Origin: Natronorubrum halophilum
GTDB taxonomy: Archaea > Halobacteriota > Halobacteria > Halobacteriales > Natrialbaceae
Assembly (NCBI RefSeq): GCF_003670115.1
Contig: NZ_QQTY01000003.1
Coordinates: 1 to 64,000 of the forward strand
Direction: 5' to 3'
Length of the DNA stretch: 64,000 bases
Part shown: one piece after another, positions 16,740 through 25,177 of the stretch
Layout: every line of letters starts with the position of its first letter
Position numbering within the stretch: position 1 is the stretch's first letter
Notes under the pieces: model-generated
Told to the model about the DNA's origin: nothing
The model's database searches: none
The model's input: the letters and a program-made list of their open reading frames with translations, nothing else
Made by a program: the position numbers and the translations under genes

Positions 16740-17513
16740 TCAGGAATGAGCGATTCGAAGATCAATGATATTCGCGGTACTTTTCACCTGTTGAGAGGCT
16801 GTATCTATCTGGTCGATACTACCGCTAGCACCAGCGATTCCGATGGCGGCGACGGCTTTCCCGCTCTCGTTTTTGACTGCTGTTCCAATGCTCGTGACAC
16901 CGGGTAAACGGCCACCGACATCGATCGCGAGACCGCGTTCGCGAACCTCAGCGAGAACCGTGTGCAACTCACCCGGATCGGAAATAGTGGAATCAGTGCG
17001 TTCAGGAAGACCAAAACGATCGATGATCTCGTCAATCTCCTCGTCAGAAAGATACGCCATATACGCCTGGCCAACGCCGGAAGTATGGAGTGGAATCCGC
17101 TTTCCTGGACGGAGGTCGACCGGTACCGCCCCATCGTCGGACGAAACGTAAAGCATGACTCCCACGCCATTCTCTTCAGTAAGAAGAAATGCCGTCTGAC
17201 CGGTCTCCGAAGCGAGCTGGTCCAGTTCGTCCTGTGCTGGCAAGTACGCTTCACGGGTTCGACGCGCGTAATCTCCAATATCCAGGAATCGCAGTCCGAC
17301 GTGATACTGATGCCCCTGCTTGATGACGTAACCACGTTTCTGAAGCGTCGAAATATGATTGTGGACCGTACTGGCTGGTAACCCGACGGCATCGGCGATT
17401 TCAGTGAGTCGCGCCCCGTTGAGTTGCCGCAACGTTTCGATAATGTCCAGGGATCGGGCCGTCGTTTTGACGGTATTTCCTTCGTTCTGGGGCATGTTTT
17501 TCGTTATCAACAC
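16740..17513 (-). CDS. IclR-family transcriptional regulator
   Basis: The 257-residue protein has the N-terminal winged helix (RSLDIIETLRQLNGARLTEIADAVGLPASTVHNHISTLQKRGYV) and the C-terminal effector domain with the conserved GKRIPLHTSGVGQAYMAYL and SIGTAVKNESGKAVAAIGIAG. Haloarchaeal IclR proteins usually regulate adjacent catabolic genes in response to a small-molecule ligand. A second in-frame ATG at 17495 (MPQNEGN) is an equally good start. It is upstream of and co-oriented with the enolase-superfamily gene, 102 bp away, and is the best candidate regulator of the block from 3.6 to 16.6 kb. Confidence 0.93.
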   Translation of the reverse strand: MLITKNMPQNEGNTVKTTARSLDIIETLRQLNGARLTEIADAVGLPASTVHNHISTLQKRGYVIKQGHQYHVGLRFLDIGDYARRTREAYLPAQDELDQLASETGQTAFLLTEENGVGVMLYVSSDDGAVPVDLRPGKRIPLHTSGVGQAYMAYLSDEEIDEIIDRFGLPERTDSTISDPGELHTVLAEVRERGLAIDVGGRLPGVTSIGTAVKNESGKAVAAIGIAGASGSIDQIDTASQQVKSTANIIDLRIAHS

Positions 17514-18358
17514 TCTATACTAGTTCGTAATAACTGTTTCCCTAGAATGACCCTTCGACGAACGTACTTTTCAGCATGTCTGAAATCGCATCCAGAAGAT
17601 TACATCGGTACGTCTGTAATTTCTCAACGGAGAAATACGATGGATTGGATTTCAGGTAGCTCGTTCGAAGGTTCCAAATGTACCTGATAGCGGTTGAAAC
17701 ACCTGTTTAGTCGTCCGAACGGTCTTAGATAGCTTGCTTGGAGACTCGACAGAATTACCACTCTTTTGAAATATCCCGAGCCAAGGAACACCTTGCCACC
17801 ACGTCTGATTTCGCTTGTCCGATCTAACCGGAGATATTATTCTAAGGGAAAGGTACTCTCGTAACGTCGGATGAAAAATAGAAACTGATGCTGCACCGGC
17901 TAGTATTGAACCCTTTTCGCAGACAATTGTCGACGAGCGGCCGGAGTTCCGCTTCGGCGTTCAATCTCAGAGTAGATACCATACGTGGGAATGACTCAGA
18001 GGGGCAAAAATAGCACGGTCCGTTGAAGCGACGTGCCGTCGGATCGATGCGCGCGAACGTCTCGCGGCATTCGTGCCCACGACGATACGAATCGCGATGT
18101 GCTTGGGATCCGTACCCACGATGCGTTCGCTGTTACGAAACGGTGTCGTTCACAACGGCTGATAGGAACGTGGTAGGGAATCGCATATACCGACAGTTGT
18201 TTACAGACGTACGAGTGTATACTTCGAGTCTAACGATTGCATCGGATACATCTCCGTCGGTCGGAGAGTCGTTTCGTCTCAGCGAACGGCGGTCTTTCTT
18301 CGCCCCTTATCGACGGGAAAATATAGCGAATCCATTATATACCCGGTGTCCGTAGCGG
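17514..18358. other. 845-bp intergenic gap between two divergent IclR genes
   Basis: No supportable gene was seen. The stretch changes from AT-richer sequence on the left to GC-rich sequence on the right, so it is where the base composition of the window switches. Open frames here (for example 18023-18355) lack codon bias, recognisable motifs or a credible start. A TATA-like ATTATATACCC at 18334 precedes the right-hand IclR gene by about 25 nt. The left part may contain eroded coding sequence but I could not identify it. Confidence 0.5.
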
Positions 18359-19132
18359 ATGCGTATGAAAGGAGACGAAAGCGATGGACGATCGATTAAA
18401 TCGGACGAAACCCTGTTCGCTATCGTCGAATCACTTCGGGAGAGCGAGGGCGCCGGAGTGACGGAACTGGCGGACAGGCTCGACCTGGCCAAGAGTACGG
18501 TGCACAAACACCTCGTGGGCCTCGAGCGACACGGGTACGTCGTCAACGAGGACGGTCGTTACCGCCTCGGACTGCAGTTTTTCAACGTCGGCGTCTCCGT
18601 TCGGAACCAGTTCGAGGTCTACCACGCGGCCAAAGAGCGGATCGATCAGTTGGCCTTCGACGTCGACGAGACGGTGTGGCTCATCGTTCCCGAGAACGGC
18701 ATGGGAATGTTCCTCTACGGGGTCCCGCGGAGCGAGTCGTTCTCGTTCGATTCGACGATCGGGAACTGGGTTCCGCTCCACGCCAACTCGGCGGGCAAAG
18801 CGATCCTGGCACACCTGCCGGAACGCGAGGTTCTGGAGACCATCGATCGACACGGGCTGCCTACCAGGACCGAGAACACGATAACCGACCGGGACGCGCT
18901 GTTCGAGGAACTCGAGCGCGTCCGCGAGCGCGGGTACGCGGTAAACTATCAGGAAGACCTGCGCGGGCTGCACGCCCTGGCAACGCCGGTGATCCGCGAC
19001 GGGCGGCCGATCGCGGCGGTCGCGATCGCCGGCGCCGCGAACCGGCTCACGGAGGAACGCATCGAAGGGGAACTCTCCGAACCGCTGCTCGAGGCGGTCG
19101 ACGACATCGAACTCCGCCTGGTGTACGGGTAG
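18359..19132 (+). CDS. IclR-family transcriptional regulator
   Basis: This 257-residue protein has the winged helix (ETLFAIVESLRESEGAGVTELADRLDLAKSTVHKHLVGLERHGYV) and the ligand-binding half (NWVPLHANSAGKAILAHLPE, LATPVIRDGRPIAAVAIAGA). An ATG two codons later (18365) is an alternative start. The TATA-like ATTATATA about 25 nt upstream suggests a leaderless transcript. It opens the GC-rich catabolic region, and a regulatory role on the aromatic/acyl-CoA genes to the right is likely, with the UbiA gene lying convergent 30 bp downstream. Confidence 0.93.
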   Translation: MRMKGDESDGRSIKSDETLFAIVESLRESEGAGVTELADRLDLAKSTVHKHLVGLERHGYVVNEDGRYRLGLQFFNVGVSVRNQFEVYHAAKERIDQLAFDVDETVWLIVPENGMGMFLYGVPRSESFSFDSTIGNWVPLHANSAGKAILAHLPEREVLETIDRHGLPTRTENTITDRDALFEELERVRERGYAVNYQEDLRGLHALATPVIRDGRPIAAVAIAGAANRLTEERIEGELSEPLLEAVDDIELRLVYG

Positions 19133-19162
19133 CCCGCGGCTCGAACGCGAATCGCCGTTGGA

Positions 19163-20047
19163 TCAGGGGAGCAGTTCGGGGCGAACCGCCAGGAACAGCG
19201 CGGCGGCGAAGAGGTACGTCGAGCCGATGAACAGCGGGACGGCGCGGTCGGCCGCGAGCCCGACGACGACGCAGGCGATCACGGCGCCGAGGGGGAAGAC
19301 GCCCGCGAGGGCCGCTCGAGGAGGGAGCACACCCACGACGCTCGAGCAGGCGAGCAGTGCGACCGCGGCGACGACGAAGACCCAGGCGACGGGGCGGGCG
19401 GCGTCCGGACCGACGACGACGGGGATCGTCCGCTTCGGAACGCGCCGGTCGTGGTCGTAGTCGAGCAGGTCGAGCAGGACGTTGATCCCCGCGAGCAACA
19501 CCAGGAAGACGGCCGCAATCGCGACGATCGACGCCGATACCGAACCGGTCTGGGTCGCGTAGCCGCCAGCCGTAGCGAGGGCGATTCCGATCGGGTAGTC
19601 GAGGGTCCCGGTGGCGGGGGCGGCGTCGAGGTGAGGCGCGTGCAGCAGGCCGAGGGCGACGAGCGGCGCGGTGAGCGCGGCTGGGTCGGGACCGACGGCC
19701 GCCCAGAGGAACGCGACGCAGCAGGCGAAGGCGGCGCTCGCGGCGACGATCGCGACTCGGATCTCGGTCGGCGCGAGAGGATTGTCGGCGTCCTCTCCCC
19801 TGACGTAGTAATCGACGTAGCCGTCCTTGAGGTGAGCGACGTAGACGGCCAGCCCGATCGCGAGTGCGTGGACGGCCGCCGTCGGGACCGCCGCGTCGCC
19901 GGCGAGGGACGCGCCGAACAGCGACATCGCGACCCCCGGCAGGAGGAACACCGGCTGGACGTGCGCGACGAGCCCTCGAGTCGTCCGGCGAAGCCGCGTT
20001 CGACGCGAGCGTTCGTGCACGCTTACCCGTGAGCTGCCGAGGGTCAT
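19163..20047 (-). CDS. UbiA-family prenyltransferase
   Basis: With the ATG at 20047 the product is 294 residues with about eight hydrophobic segments. The two Asp-rich substrate and Mg-binding motifs are seen as DGYVDYYVRGEDADNP (75-90) and DLLDYDHDRRVPKRT (193-207). UbiA enzymes attach prenyl chains to aromatic rings or other acceptors in the membrane (menaquinone, archaeal lipids, heme). The frame is open for 29 more codons upstream, but that part has no hydrophobic start and overlaps promoter-like sequence. It is convergent with IclR and divergent from the CoA ligase. Whether it belongs to the catabolic genes is unclear. Confidence 0.85.
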   Translation of the reverse strand: MTLGSSRVSVHERSRRTRLRRTTRGLVAHVQPVFLLPGVAMSLFGASLAGDAAVPTAAVHALAIGLAVYVAHLKDGYVDYYVRGEDADNPLAPTEIRVAIVAASAAFACCVAFLWAAVGPDPAALTAPLVALGLLHAPHLDAAPATGTLDYPIGIALATAGGYATQTGSVSASIVAIAAVFLVLLAGINVLLDLLDYDHDRRVPKRTIPVVVGPDAARPVAWVFVVAAVALLACSSVVGVLPPRAALAGVFPLGAVIACVVVGLAADRAVPLFIGSTYLFAAALFLAVRPELLP

Positions 20048-20183
20048 AATTGGTCCCGTTCGGCGGCACCTCGAGGGAATGTTCGACACGGGGAATCGCT
20101 GTCCAGTACCGTCCGTCAAACCGTAGCTTATCATAATAATTAATACCCTCGGTAGCCCGTCTCACACATACGCGACCAGACCG

Positions 20184-21731
20184 ATGAAGTACATCAATAT
20201 GTTCGAGCGAACCGTCCGGTGTCACTCGGCGAAGACGGCGCTCGTGACCGACGACGGGCGGTCGATGACGTACGGCGAACTAGACGAGCGAACGACCCGA
20301 CTTGCGAACGCGCTGAACGAACGCGTCCCGGATCGACGCATCGCAACGCTCGCCCTCACAGGACCGCTCGCAATCGAGACGATGTTCGCGAGCCAGAAGC
20401 GAGGGATCGCGAACGTGCAGCTTCCGTTCCGCGACAGCCCCGGCGCCCTCGCGTCGATGCTCGAGCCGACGGGGGCGGCGATTCTGCTGTTCGACGACGC
20501 GAACGCCGAGAAGGCCCTCGAGGTGCTCGACCGCACGGCGATCCAGACGGGGATCCACGCGGGCGAGAAGGCGATCGATCGCGCGAGCGTCGAGGACTAC
20601 GAGGACGTGATCGCGAACGCGTCGACGGACCCAGTCAAGCCCGATTCAGCGTATGAACACGGCATCTTCTACACGAGTGGAACCACGAGCACGCCGAAGG
20701 GGGTGCTGTTCGACCAGGAGCAGATGTGGTACGGTGCGATGCAGGTCGTCATGGAGATGTCCATCGTAGAGACGGACACCGCGCTCGTCACGACGCCCTG
20801 GTACCACATGGTGACGACCGACGCGTGGATCCTCCCGCACGTTATGGCCGGTGCGACGATGGTCGTACAGTCCGACTTCGAACCGGACGAGGCGCTTCGC
20901 CTCATCCGGGACTACGACGTGACGGGGATGCTCGCCGTCCCGACGCAGCTCCACGTGCTGGCCGACACGCAGGCGGCCGAGGGGTACGACGTCGACACCC
21001 TCTCGTACATCCGGACGGGCGGCTCGATCGTGACCGAGCGGCTCGTGGAGAAGGCCTCAGAGCACCTGACCGAGGGCGTGTACAACACCTACGGGCTGAC
21101 CGAGGGCGGCCCGAACCTCACCTTCGCCCACCCGTCGCTGCAGGACGACCACACCGGGACGATCGGAAAGGAGTCGTTCACGTGGGAGCTTCGGGTCGTC
21201 GAGGCTGCAGATCCGGACGAGGATCCCGACCCGACGACGACCGTCGAGCCGGGCGAGATCGGCGAGATCATCGCCCGCGGGCCGGGCATGAGCGACGGCT
21301 ACCTGGACCATCCCGAGGAGAACGAGCGAACGTACGTCGATGGTTGGCTCCGGACGGGCGACTGCGCGGAACTCGACGAGGACGGCTACCTCTACATCGT
21401 CGGCCGCGTCGACAACATGATCGTCAGCGGCGGAGAGAACGTCTACCCCGAGGAGGTCGAGGACGTCCTCGAGTCCCACGAAGCGATCGAGAAGGCTGTC
21501 GTTGTCGGCCTCGAGGACGAACAATGGGGTCACCGCGTCGCGTGCGTCGTCCACGCGAACGGGTCCGACGACATCGACATCGAGGCTCTCGACCGATTCT
21601 GTGAGGACAACGACGAATTGGCCAACTTCAAGCGACCGCGCGAGTACGCGGTAACGGACGAACCGCTCCCGCGAACTGACACGGGAACGATCGAGCGGGC
21701 GACGGTCTACGAGAATTTCTTCGACGCGTAA
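20184..21731 (+). CDS. AMP-forming acyl-CoA ligase-like protein, catalytic lysine motif altered
   Basis: At 515 residues this matches class I adenylate-forming enzymes. Motifs in order: YTSGTTSTPKGVLF (P-loop), TPWYHMVTTDAW, YGLTEGGPN, DGWLRTGDCAELDEDGYLYI and GRVDNMIVSGGENVYPEEVE. Near the C-terminus the usual GK(I/F) motif, whose lysine is needed for adenylate formation, reads TDTGTIERA here, so the lysine is replaced by Thr. It may therefore be a CoA transferring half-enzyme, a specialised ligase, or impaired. A TATA-like AATTAATACC is near 20137. Location in the gentisate region suggests an aromatic or short-chain acid substrate. Confidence 0.88.
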   Translation: MKYINMFERTVRCHSAKTALVTDDGRSMTYGELDERTTRLANALNERVPDRRIATLALTGPLAIETMFASQKRGIANVQLPFRDSPGALASMLEPTGAAILLFDDANAEKALEVLDRTAIQTGIHAGEKAIDRASVEDYEDVIANASTDPVKPDSAYEHGIFYTSGTTSTPKGVLFDQEQMWYGAMQVVMEMSIVETDTALVTTPWYHMVTTDAWILPHVMAGATMVVQSDFEPDEALRLIRDYDVTGMLAVPTQLHVLADTQAAEGYDVDTLSYIRTGGSIVTERLVEKASEHLTEGVYNTYGLTEGGPNLTFAHPSLQDDHTGTIGKESFTWELRVVEAADPDEDPDPTTTVEPGEIGEIIARGPGMSDGYLDHPEENERTYVDGWLRTGDCAELDEDGYLYIVGRVDNMIVSGGENVYPEEVEDVLESHEAIEKAVVVGLEDEQWGHRVACVVHANGSDDIDIEALDRFCEDNDELANFKRPREYAVTDEPLPRTDTGTIERATVYENFFDA

Positions 21732-21944
21732 GCGATCGATAAAACCCCGGCCACAGCCCGTCCCTCGTTATATGCTGTCCCAGTAGACGAGGGCGCTACC
21801 GTCGGAAAAACCACTGTCCGACGTCTACGCCGTCACCCTGTAGGACGGCGGATCGACCCGCTACCGAGATGGAACGCACCGTCCGCCGTCTCGAGACCGT
21901 ATCTGTGGGAAAACGTTTTCACACGCTGATTCGACTACCACTGT

Positions 21945-23330
21945 ATGGTCGTGACGAGCCTATTCGATCCTAGCGGAATCGCCGTCGTAGGGGCCTCAGC
22001 AACGCCCGGAAAGATCGGTTACGAAGCGATGCGCAACGCCGTCGAGTTCGACGGACCGGTGTACCCGGTCAACCCGTCGGCGGAGGGGACCGTGTTCGAC
22101 CGGGAGTTCGTATCTTCCGTGACCGATATCGAGGACGACGTCGTAGACCTCGCACTGCTGTGCGTGCCGGCGACGGTCGTCCCGGACGTCGTCGAGGAGT
22201 GCGGCGAGGCGGGGATCGGCGGCGCCGTCATCTTCGCCGGCGGCTTCGCCGAGGCGGGCGCGGAGGGCGAGCGGTTGCAGCGGCGACTGATCGAAGCCGC
22301 GACCGACGGCGACGTCCACCTGCTCGGGCCGAACACGAGCGGTTTCCTGCTTCCCTCGGAGAACCTGTACGCGACGTTCGCGACCGACGTCGAGACAATC
22401 CCCGCGGGGAACGTTGCAATCGTCGCCCAGAGCGGCGGCCTCGCCTACGCCCTCGCCTTCCGCGCGGAGAACGAGGGGCTCGGCGTCTCCGCGATGGTCG
22501 GCCTCGGCAACCGCGCCAACGTCGGCTTCCAGGAGGCGATCGAGCACTTCGACGCGGACGACCGAACGGACGCCATCCTGCTGCACGTCGAGGGGACCGA
22601 CGACGCGCGCGGCCTCCTCGAGACCTGTCGCGCGGTCGAAACACCGGTTGTCGCCTACAACGTCGGCGAGCAGGACGTCGGCGACTTCGCCGAATCCCAC
22701 ACGGGCGCGCTGACCGGGCGATACGAGCTGTACGAAGCCGGCTTCGCCCAGTACGGCGTCCCGACGATCCGCTCGAGCCAGGAACTGCTCGACGCGGGGA
22801 AAGCCTTCTCCACCTGCCCGCTCCCCGACGGCCCGAACGTCGGCGTCGTCACCGCGCAAGCGGGACCGGGGATCGCTATCACCGACCGCCTGAAAGCCGC
22901 CGGAGCGGAGTTCCCGGCGCTCACCGACGAGACGCAGGAGGCCGTCGAGGAGATCCTCCCCGGGATGACCTACTCTGCGAACCCCGTCGACACCGGGCGG
23001 CCGATGCCCGAGTTCGGCGACGTCGTCGCGGCCGTCGCGCGCGACAAGAACGTGGATATCGTCCTGGTCTACGAACTGTACGAGCGAGCGCTGGGATACC
23101 CGACCGAGACCCTCGAGGAGCTCGTGGACGAGGTCGACAAGCCGATCGTCTTCGCAACCGGCGGCCCCGAAGCCGTGCTGGCCGACGAACTCGCCGGGCT
23201 CGAGTCGCTCGAGATCCCGACCTTCCGGACGCCCGAGCGGGGTGCCGATGCCGCCGCAGCCCTCGTGCAGCACGCGCTGCGAAACGCCGATCCGGACGCG
23301 ACCGCCGCGGTCGAGGGGGTGAGTCGATGA
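21945..23330 (+). CDS. ADP-forming acyl-CoA synthetase, alpha (CoA-binding) subunit
   Basis: The enzyme type interconverts acyl-CoA + ADP + phosphate and acid + CoA + ATP. The 461-residue subunit has an N-terminal CoA-binding Rossmann domain (FDPSGIAVVGASATPGKIG, residues 7-25), succinyl-CoA-ligase-like domains (IVAQSGGLAYALAF, GLGNRANVGFQEA), and the phospho-histidine motif ESHTGALTGRYELYEAGF. Its stop overlaps the beta-subunit start by 4 nt (ATGA), so both are made together. Aromatic or branched acids are substrates of haloarchaeal and Pyrococcus homologues. Confidence 0.9.
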   Translation: MVVTSLFDPSGIAVVGASATPGKIGYEAMRNAVEFDGPVYPVNPSAEGTVFDREFVSSVTDIEDDVVDLALLCVPATVVPDVVEECGEAGIGGAVIFAGGFAEAGAEGERLQRRLIEAATDGDVHLLGPNTSGFLLPSENLYATFATDVETIPAGNVAIVAQSGGLAYALAFRAENEGLGVSAMVGLGNRANVGFQEAIEHFDADDRTDAILLHVEGTDDARGLLETCRAVETPVVAYNVGEQDVGDFAESHTGALTGRYELYEAGFAQYGVPTIRSSQELLDAGKAFSTCPLPDGPNVGVVTAQAGPGIAITDRLKAAGAEFPALTDETQEAVEEILPGMTYSANPVDTGRPMPEFGDVVAAVARDKNVDIVLVYELYERALGYPTETLEELVDEVDKPIVFATGGPEAVLADELAGLESLEIPTFRTPERGADAAAALVQHALRNADPDATAAVEGVSR

Positions 23331-24058
23331 CCGATTCCGACGCGGCCGAGACGACTGATGCGATCGAATCGGCGCTCGCGGAGGACCGGTCCGCGCTGAC
23401 CGAGTCCGAGGCGAAGGGGCTGGTGGCCGACCGCGGCCTCTCGGTTCCCGACGGCGAGACCGTCGACTCGCCGGACGAGGCGGTCGAGACTGCCGAGCGA
23501 ATCGGCCACCCGGTCGTCGCGAAGGTCGCCTCGCCGGCGGTCCAGCACAAGAGCGAGTGGGCCGACGGCGCCGGCGTGGCCGTCGGCCTCGAGGACGCCG
23601 ACGCGGTTCGAACGGCCGCAGAGCAGATCTTCGACGCGGCTGCCGACCGCGAACTCGACGCCGCGGCCCTCGTCGAGGAAGGAGTCGACCTCGAGGCGGG
23701 ACTCGAGGTGATCGTCGGCGGCACGCGCGACCCGTCGTTCGGTCCGACCGTCCTCGTCGGCCTCGGCGGAATCGCCGTCGAAGTTTTGCAGGATGTTAGC
23801 CACCGGATCGCGCCGGTATCGACCGCCGAGGCCGTCGAGATGACCCGGGAGCTCGAGGCGTCGCCGCTGTTCGACGGCTACCGCGGATCCCCCGCGGTCG
23901 ACCGAACCGCGATCGCGGAGGCGATCGTCACCGTCGGAGACCTGCTGGTCGAGCGCGAGGAGATCCGCGAACTCGAGGTCAATCCGCTGCTGGCGCGGCC
24001 CGACGGGGCGGTCGCCCTCGACGCGCTGGTGACGCTCGACGCGCTCGAGGACGCGTAG
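23327..24058 (+). CDS. ADP-forming acyl-CoA synthetase, beta (ATP-grasp) subunit
   Basis: The 243-residue subunit starts MTDSDAAETTDAIESALAED, at the ATG overlapping the alpha stop. ATP-grasp features are LTESEAKGLVADRGLSVP, HPVVAKVASPAVQHKSEWADG (with the beta-subunit histidine in VQHK), GGTRDPSFGPTVLVGLGG and RELEVNPLLA. In longer open frames this region is fused to out-of-frame alpha sequence; the overlap and motif start show the true 5' end. It may also serve the second alpha subunit at 39.9 kb, which has no beta partner of its own nearby. Confidence 0.92.
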   Translation: MTDSDAAETTDAIESALAEDRSALTESEAKGLVADRGLSVPDGETVDSPDEAVETAERIGHPVVAKVASPAVQHKSEWADGAGVAVGLEDADAVRTAAEQIFDAAADRELDAAALVEEGVDLEAGLEVIVGGTRDPSFGPTVLVGLGGIAVEVLQDVSHRIAPVSTAEAVEMTRELEASPLFDGYRGSPAVDRTAIAEAIVTVGDLLVEREEIRELEVNPLLARPDGAVALDALVTLDALEDA

Positions 24059-24126
24059 GACCTCGACGCGGACGCTCCTCGTCGACGGTGTGGAAGACGC
24101 GAAAACTGCGGCGCGTTCGAACGCGG

Positions 24127-25005
24127 TCAGTCGTCCTGCTGGCTCTTCTCGACGTGGATGTCCTCGAACGCGAGGTCGCGATCGGTCACCTCGACCGTCA
24201 TCGAGCCCACGTTCTCGATCTCGGCGTCGATCGTGTCGCCGCCGGTGATCGCGCTGACACCCTCGGGCGTCCCGGTTGTGATCACGTCGCCCGCTTCGAT
24301 GGTCATTCCGATCGAGGCGTACTCGACGACGTCGGCGCAGCTGTAGATCATGTCGCCGGTGTTCTCCTGCTGGCGCGTCTCGCCGTTGAGCTGCAGTTCC
24401 ATCTCGAGGTCGTGCGGGTCGCCGACTTCGTCGGGCGTCGCAACGCACGGGCCGATGATGGTGAACGTGTCGTAGGACTTGCGGTTCGAGCGGTCCTGGT
24501 CGCCCCGGACGGAGACATCGAGTAGGATCGTGTAGCCGAGGATCGCGTCCCAGACGTCGTCGGCGTCGATGTCCTTGACCTCCTCACCCATGACGAACGC
24601 GAGTTCGATCTCGTGGTCGACCCGCCGATCGTGAAACGGGAGTTCGATGCCGTCCTCCGGCCCGGCGACGCTCGAGGGCGCCTTGAGGAAGTAGCCCTTG
24701 TCCTCGATGGTGAACCACTCCTCGGTGACGATGTCCTTGTCGGCGAGGGCTTCCTCGACGTGGTTCTCGTAGTTCAGTGGTGCCGCGATCACTTTGCCGG
24801 GGCGGCGGACGGGAGACTCGACGGTGACCTCCTCGAGGTCGTGGTCGGGATCTTCGTCCTCGTACTCGCTGGCGTCTACGCCCTTGCGCGCGTACTCTTT
24901 GAGGGGATCGTTCGTCTCGAGGCCGAGTCGGTCGGTGACGTCGATGACGCGGTCGTCGTCTGTGAGCAAGCCCAGTCGGTCGTCGTTGAACCTGACGAAT
25001 CGCAT
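24127..25005 (-). CDS. Fumarylacetoacetate hydrolase-family protein (probable fumarylpyruvate/maleylpyruvate hydrolase)
   Basis: The start at 25005 gives 292 residues beginning MRFVRFNDDRLGLLT. FAH-family motifs: KVIAAPLNYENHVEE, the metal-binding DHEIELAFVMG, Asp in VSVRGDQDRS, SYDTFTIIGPCVAT and DVITTGTPEGVSAI. In the gentisate pathway an enzyme of this family splits fumarylpyruvate into fumarate and pyruvate. It is transcribed away from the gentisate dioxygenase, with 172 bp between starts. A TATA-like TATTTATGTG lies about 30 nt upstream. No maleylpyruvate isomerase was seen, so it might act directly on maleylpyruvate. Confidence 0.88.
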   Translation of the reverse strand: MRFVRFNDDRLGLLTDDDRVIDVTDRLGLETNDPLKEYARKGVDASEYEDEDPDHDLEEVTVESPVRRPGKVIAAPLNYENHVEEALADKDIVTEEWFTIEDKGYFLKAPSSVAGPEDGIELPFHDRRVDHEIELAFVMGEEVKDIDADDVWDAILGYTILLDVSVRGDQDRSNRKSYDTFTIIGPCVATPDEVGDPHDLEMELQLNGETRQQENTGDMIYSCADVVEYASIGMTIEAGDVITTGTPEGVSAITGGDTIDAEIENVGSMTVEVTDRDLAFEDIHVEKSQQDD

Positions 25006-25159
25006 GGTAGGTCCACTGTCGCACGCCCACATAAATAATCCCTTCTCGATCGACGATGCGTTCGGATCGGCGGGCGTCCGTCGACCCGAACGGGAACGAC
25101 CGAGCCGTCGTCGTTCGCTCGTGAGGGCGCTTGAGGGCTCCAACACACTTATGGTCTCG

Positions 25160-25168
25160 TTTGACAAA
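25160..25168 (+). promoter_or_regulatory. Candidate operator TTTGACAAA before gentisate dioxygenase
   Basis: The nine bases form an inverted repeat (TTTG-A-CAAA) between the TATA-like box and the ATG at 25178. The identical motif lies at the same place before the LivK-like gene (28769-28777), so both may respond to one regulator. Confidence 0.35.
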
Positions 25169-25177
25169 AATGCGAAC

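Noticed and set aside
18023-18355. 110-codon open frame upstream of the IclR gene
   Set aside because: No motif or suitable codon use, and it covers the promoter region of the IclR gene.
19047-20225. 392-codon frame opposite and beside the UbiA gene
   Set aside because: Arg-rich shadow of the UbiA prenyltransferase frame, with no motif.
22160-24058. 632-codon plus-strand frame covering both ADP-forming synthetase subunits
   Set aside because: Only its last 243 codons, from the ATG at 23327, are a real protein. The earlier part is out of frame with the alpha subunit and reads as Arg-rich noise.
24794-25177. Longer N-terminus for the gentisate dioxygenase
   Set aside because: The upstream codons run through the divergent hydrolase gene and its promoter. 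The ATG at 25178 starts a normal-length protein.
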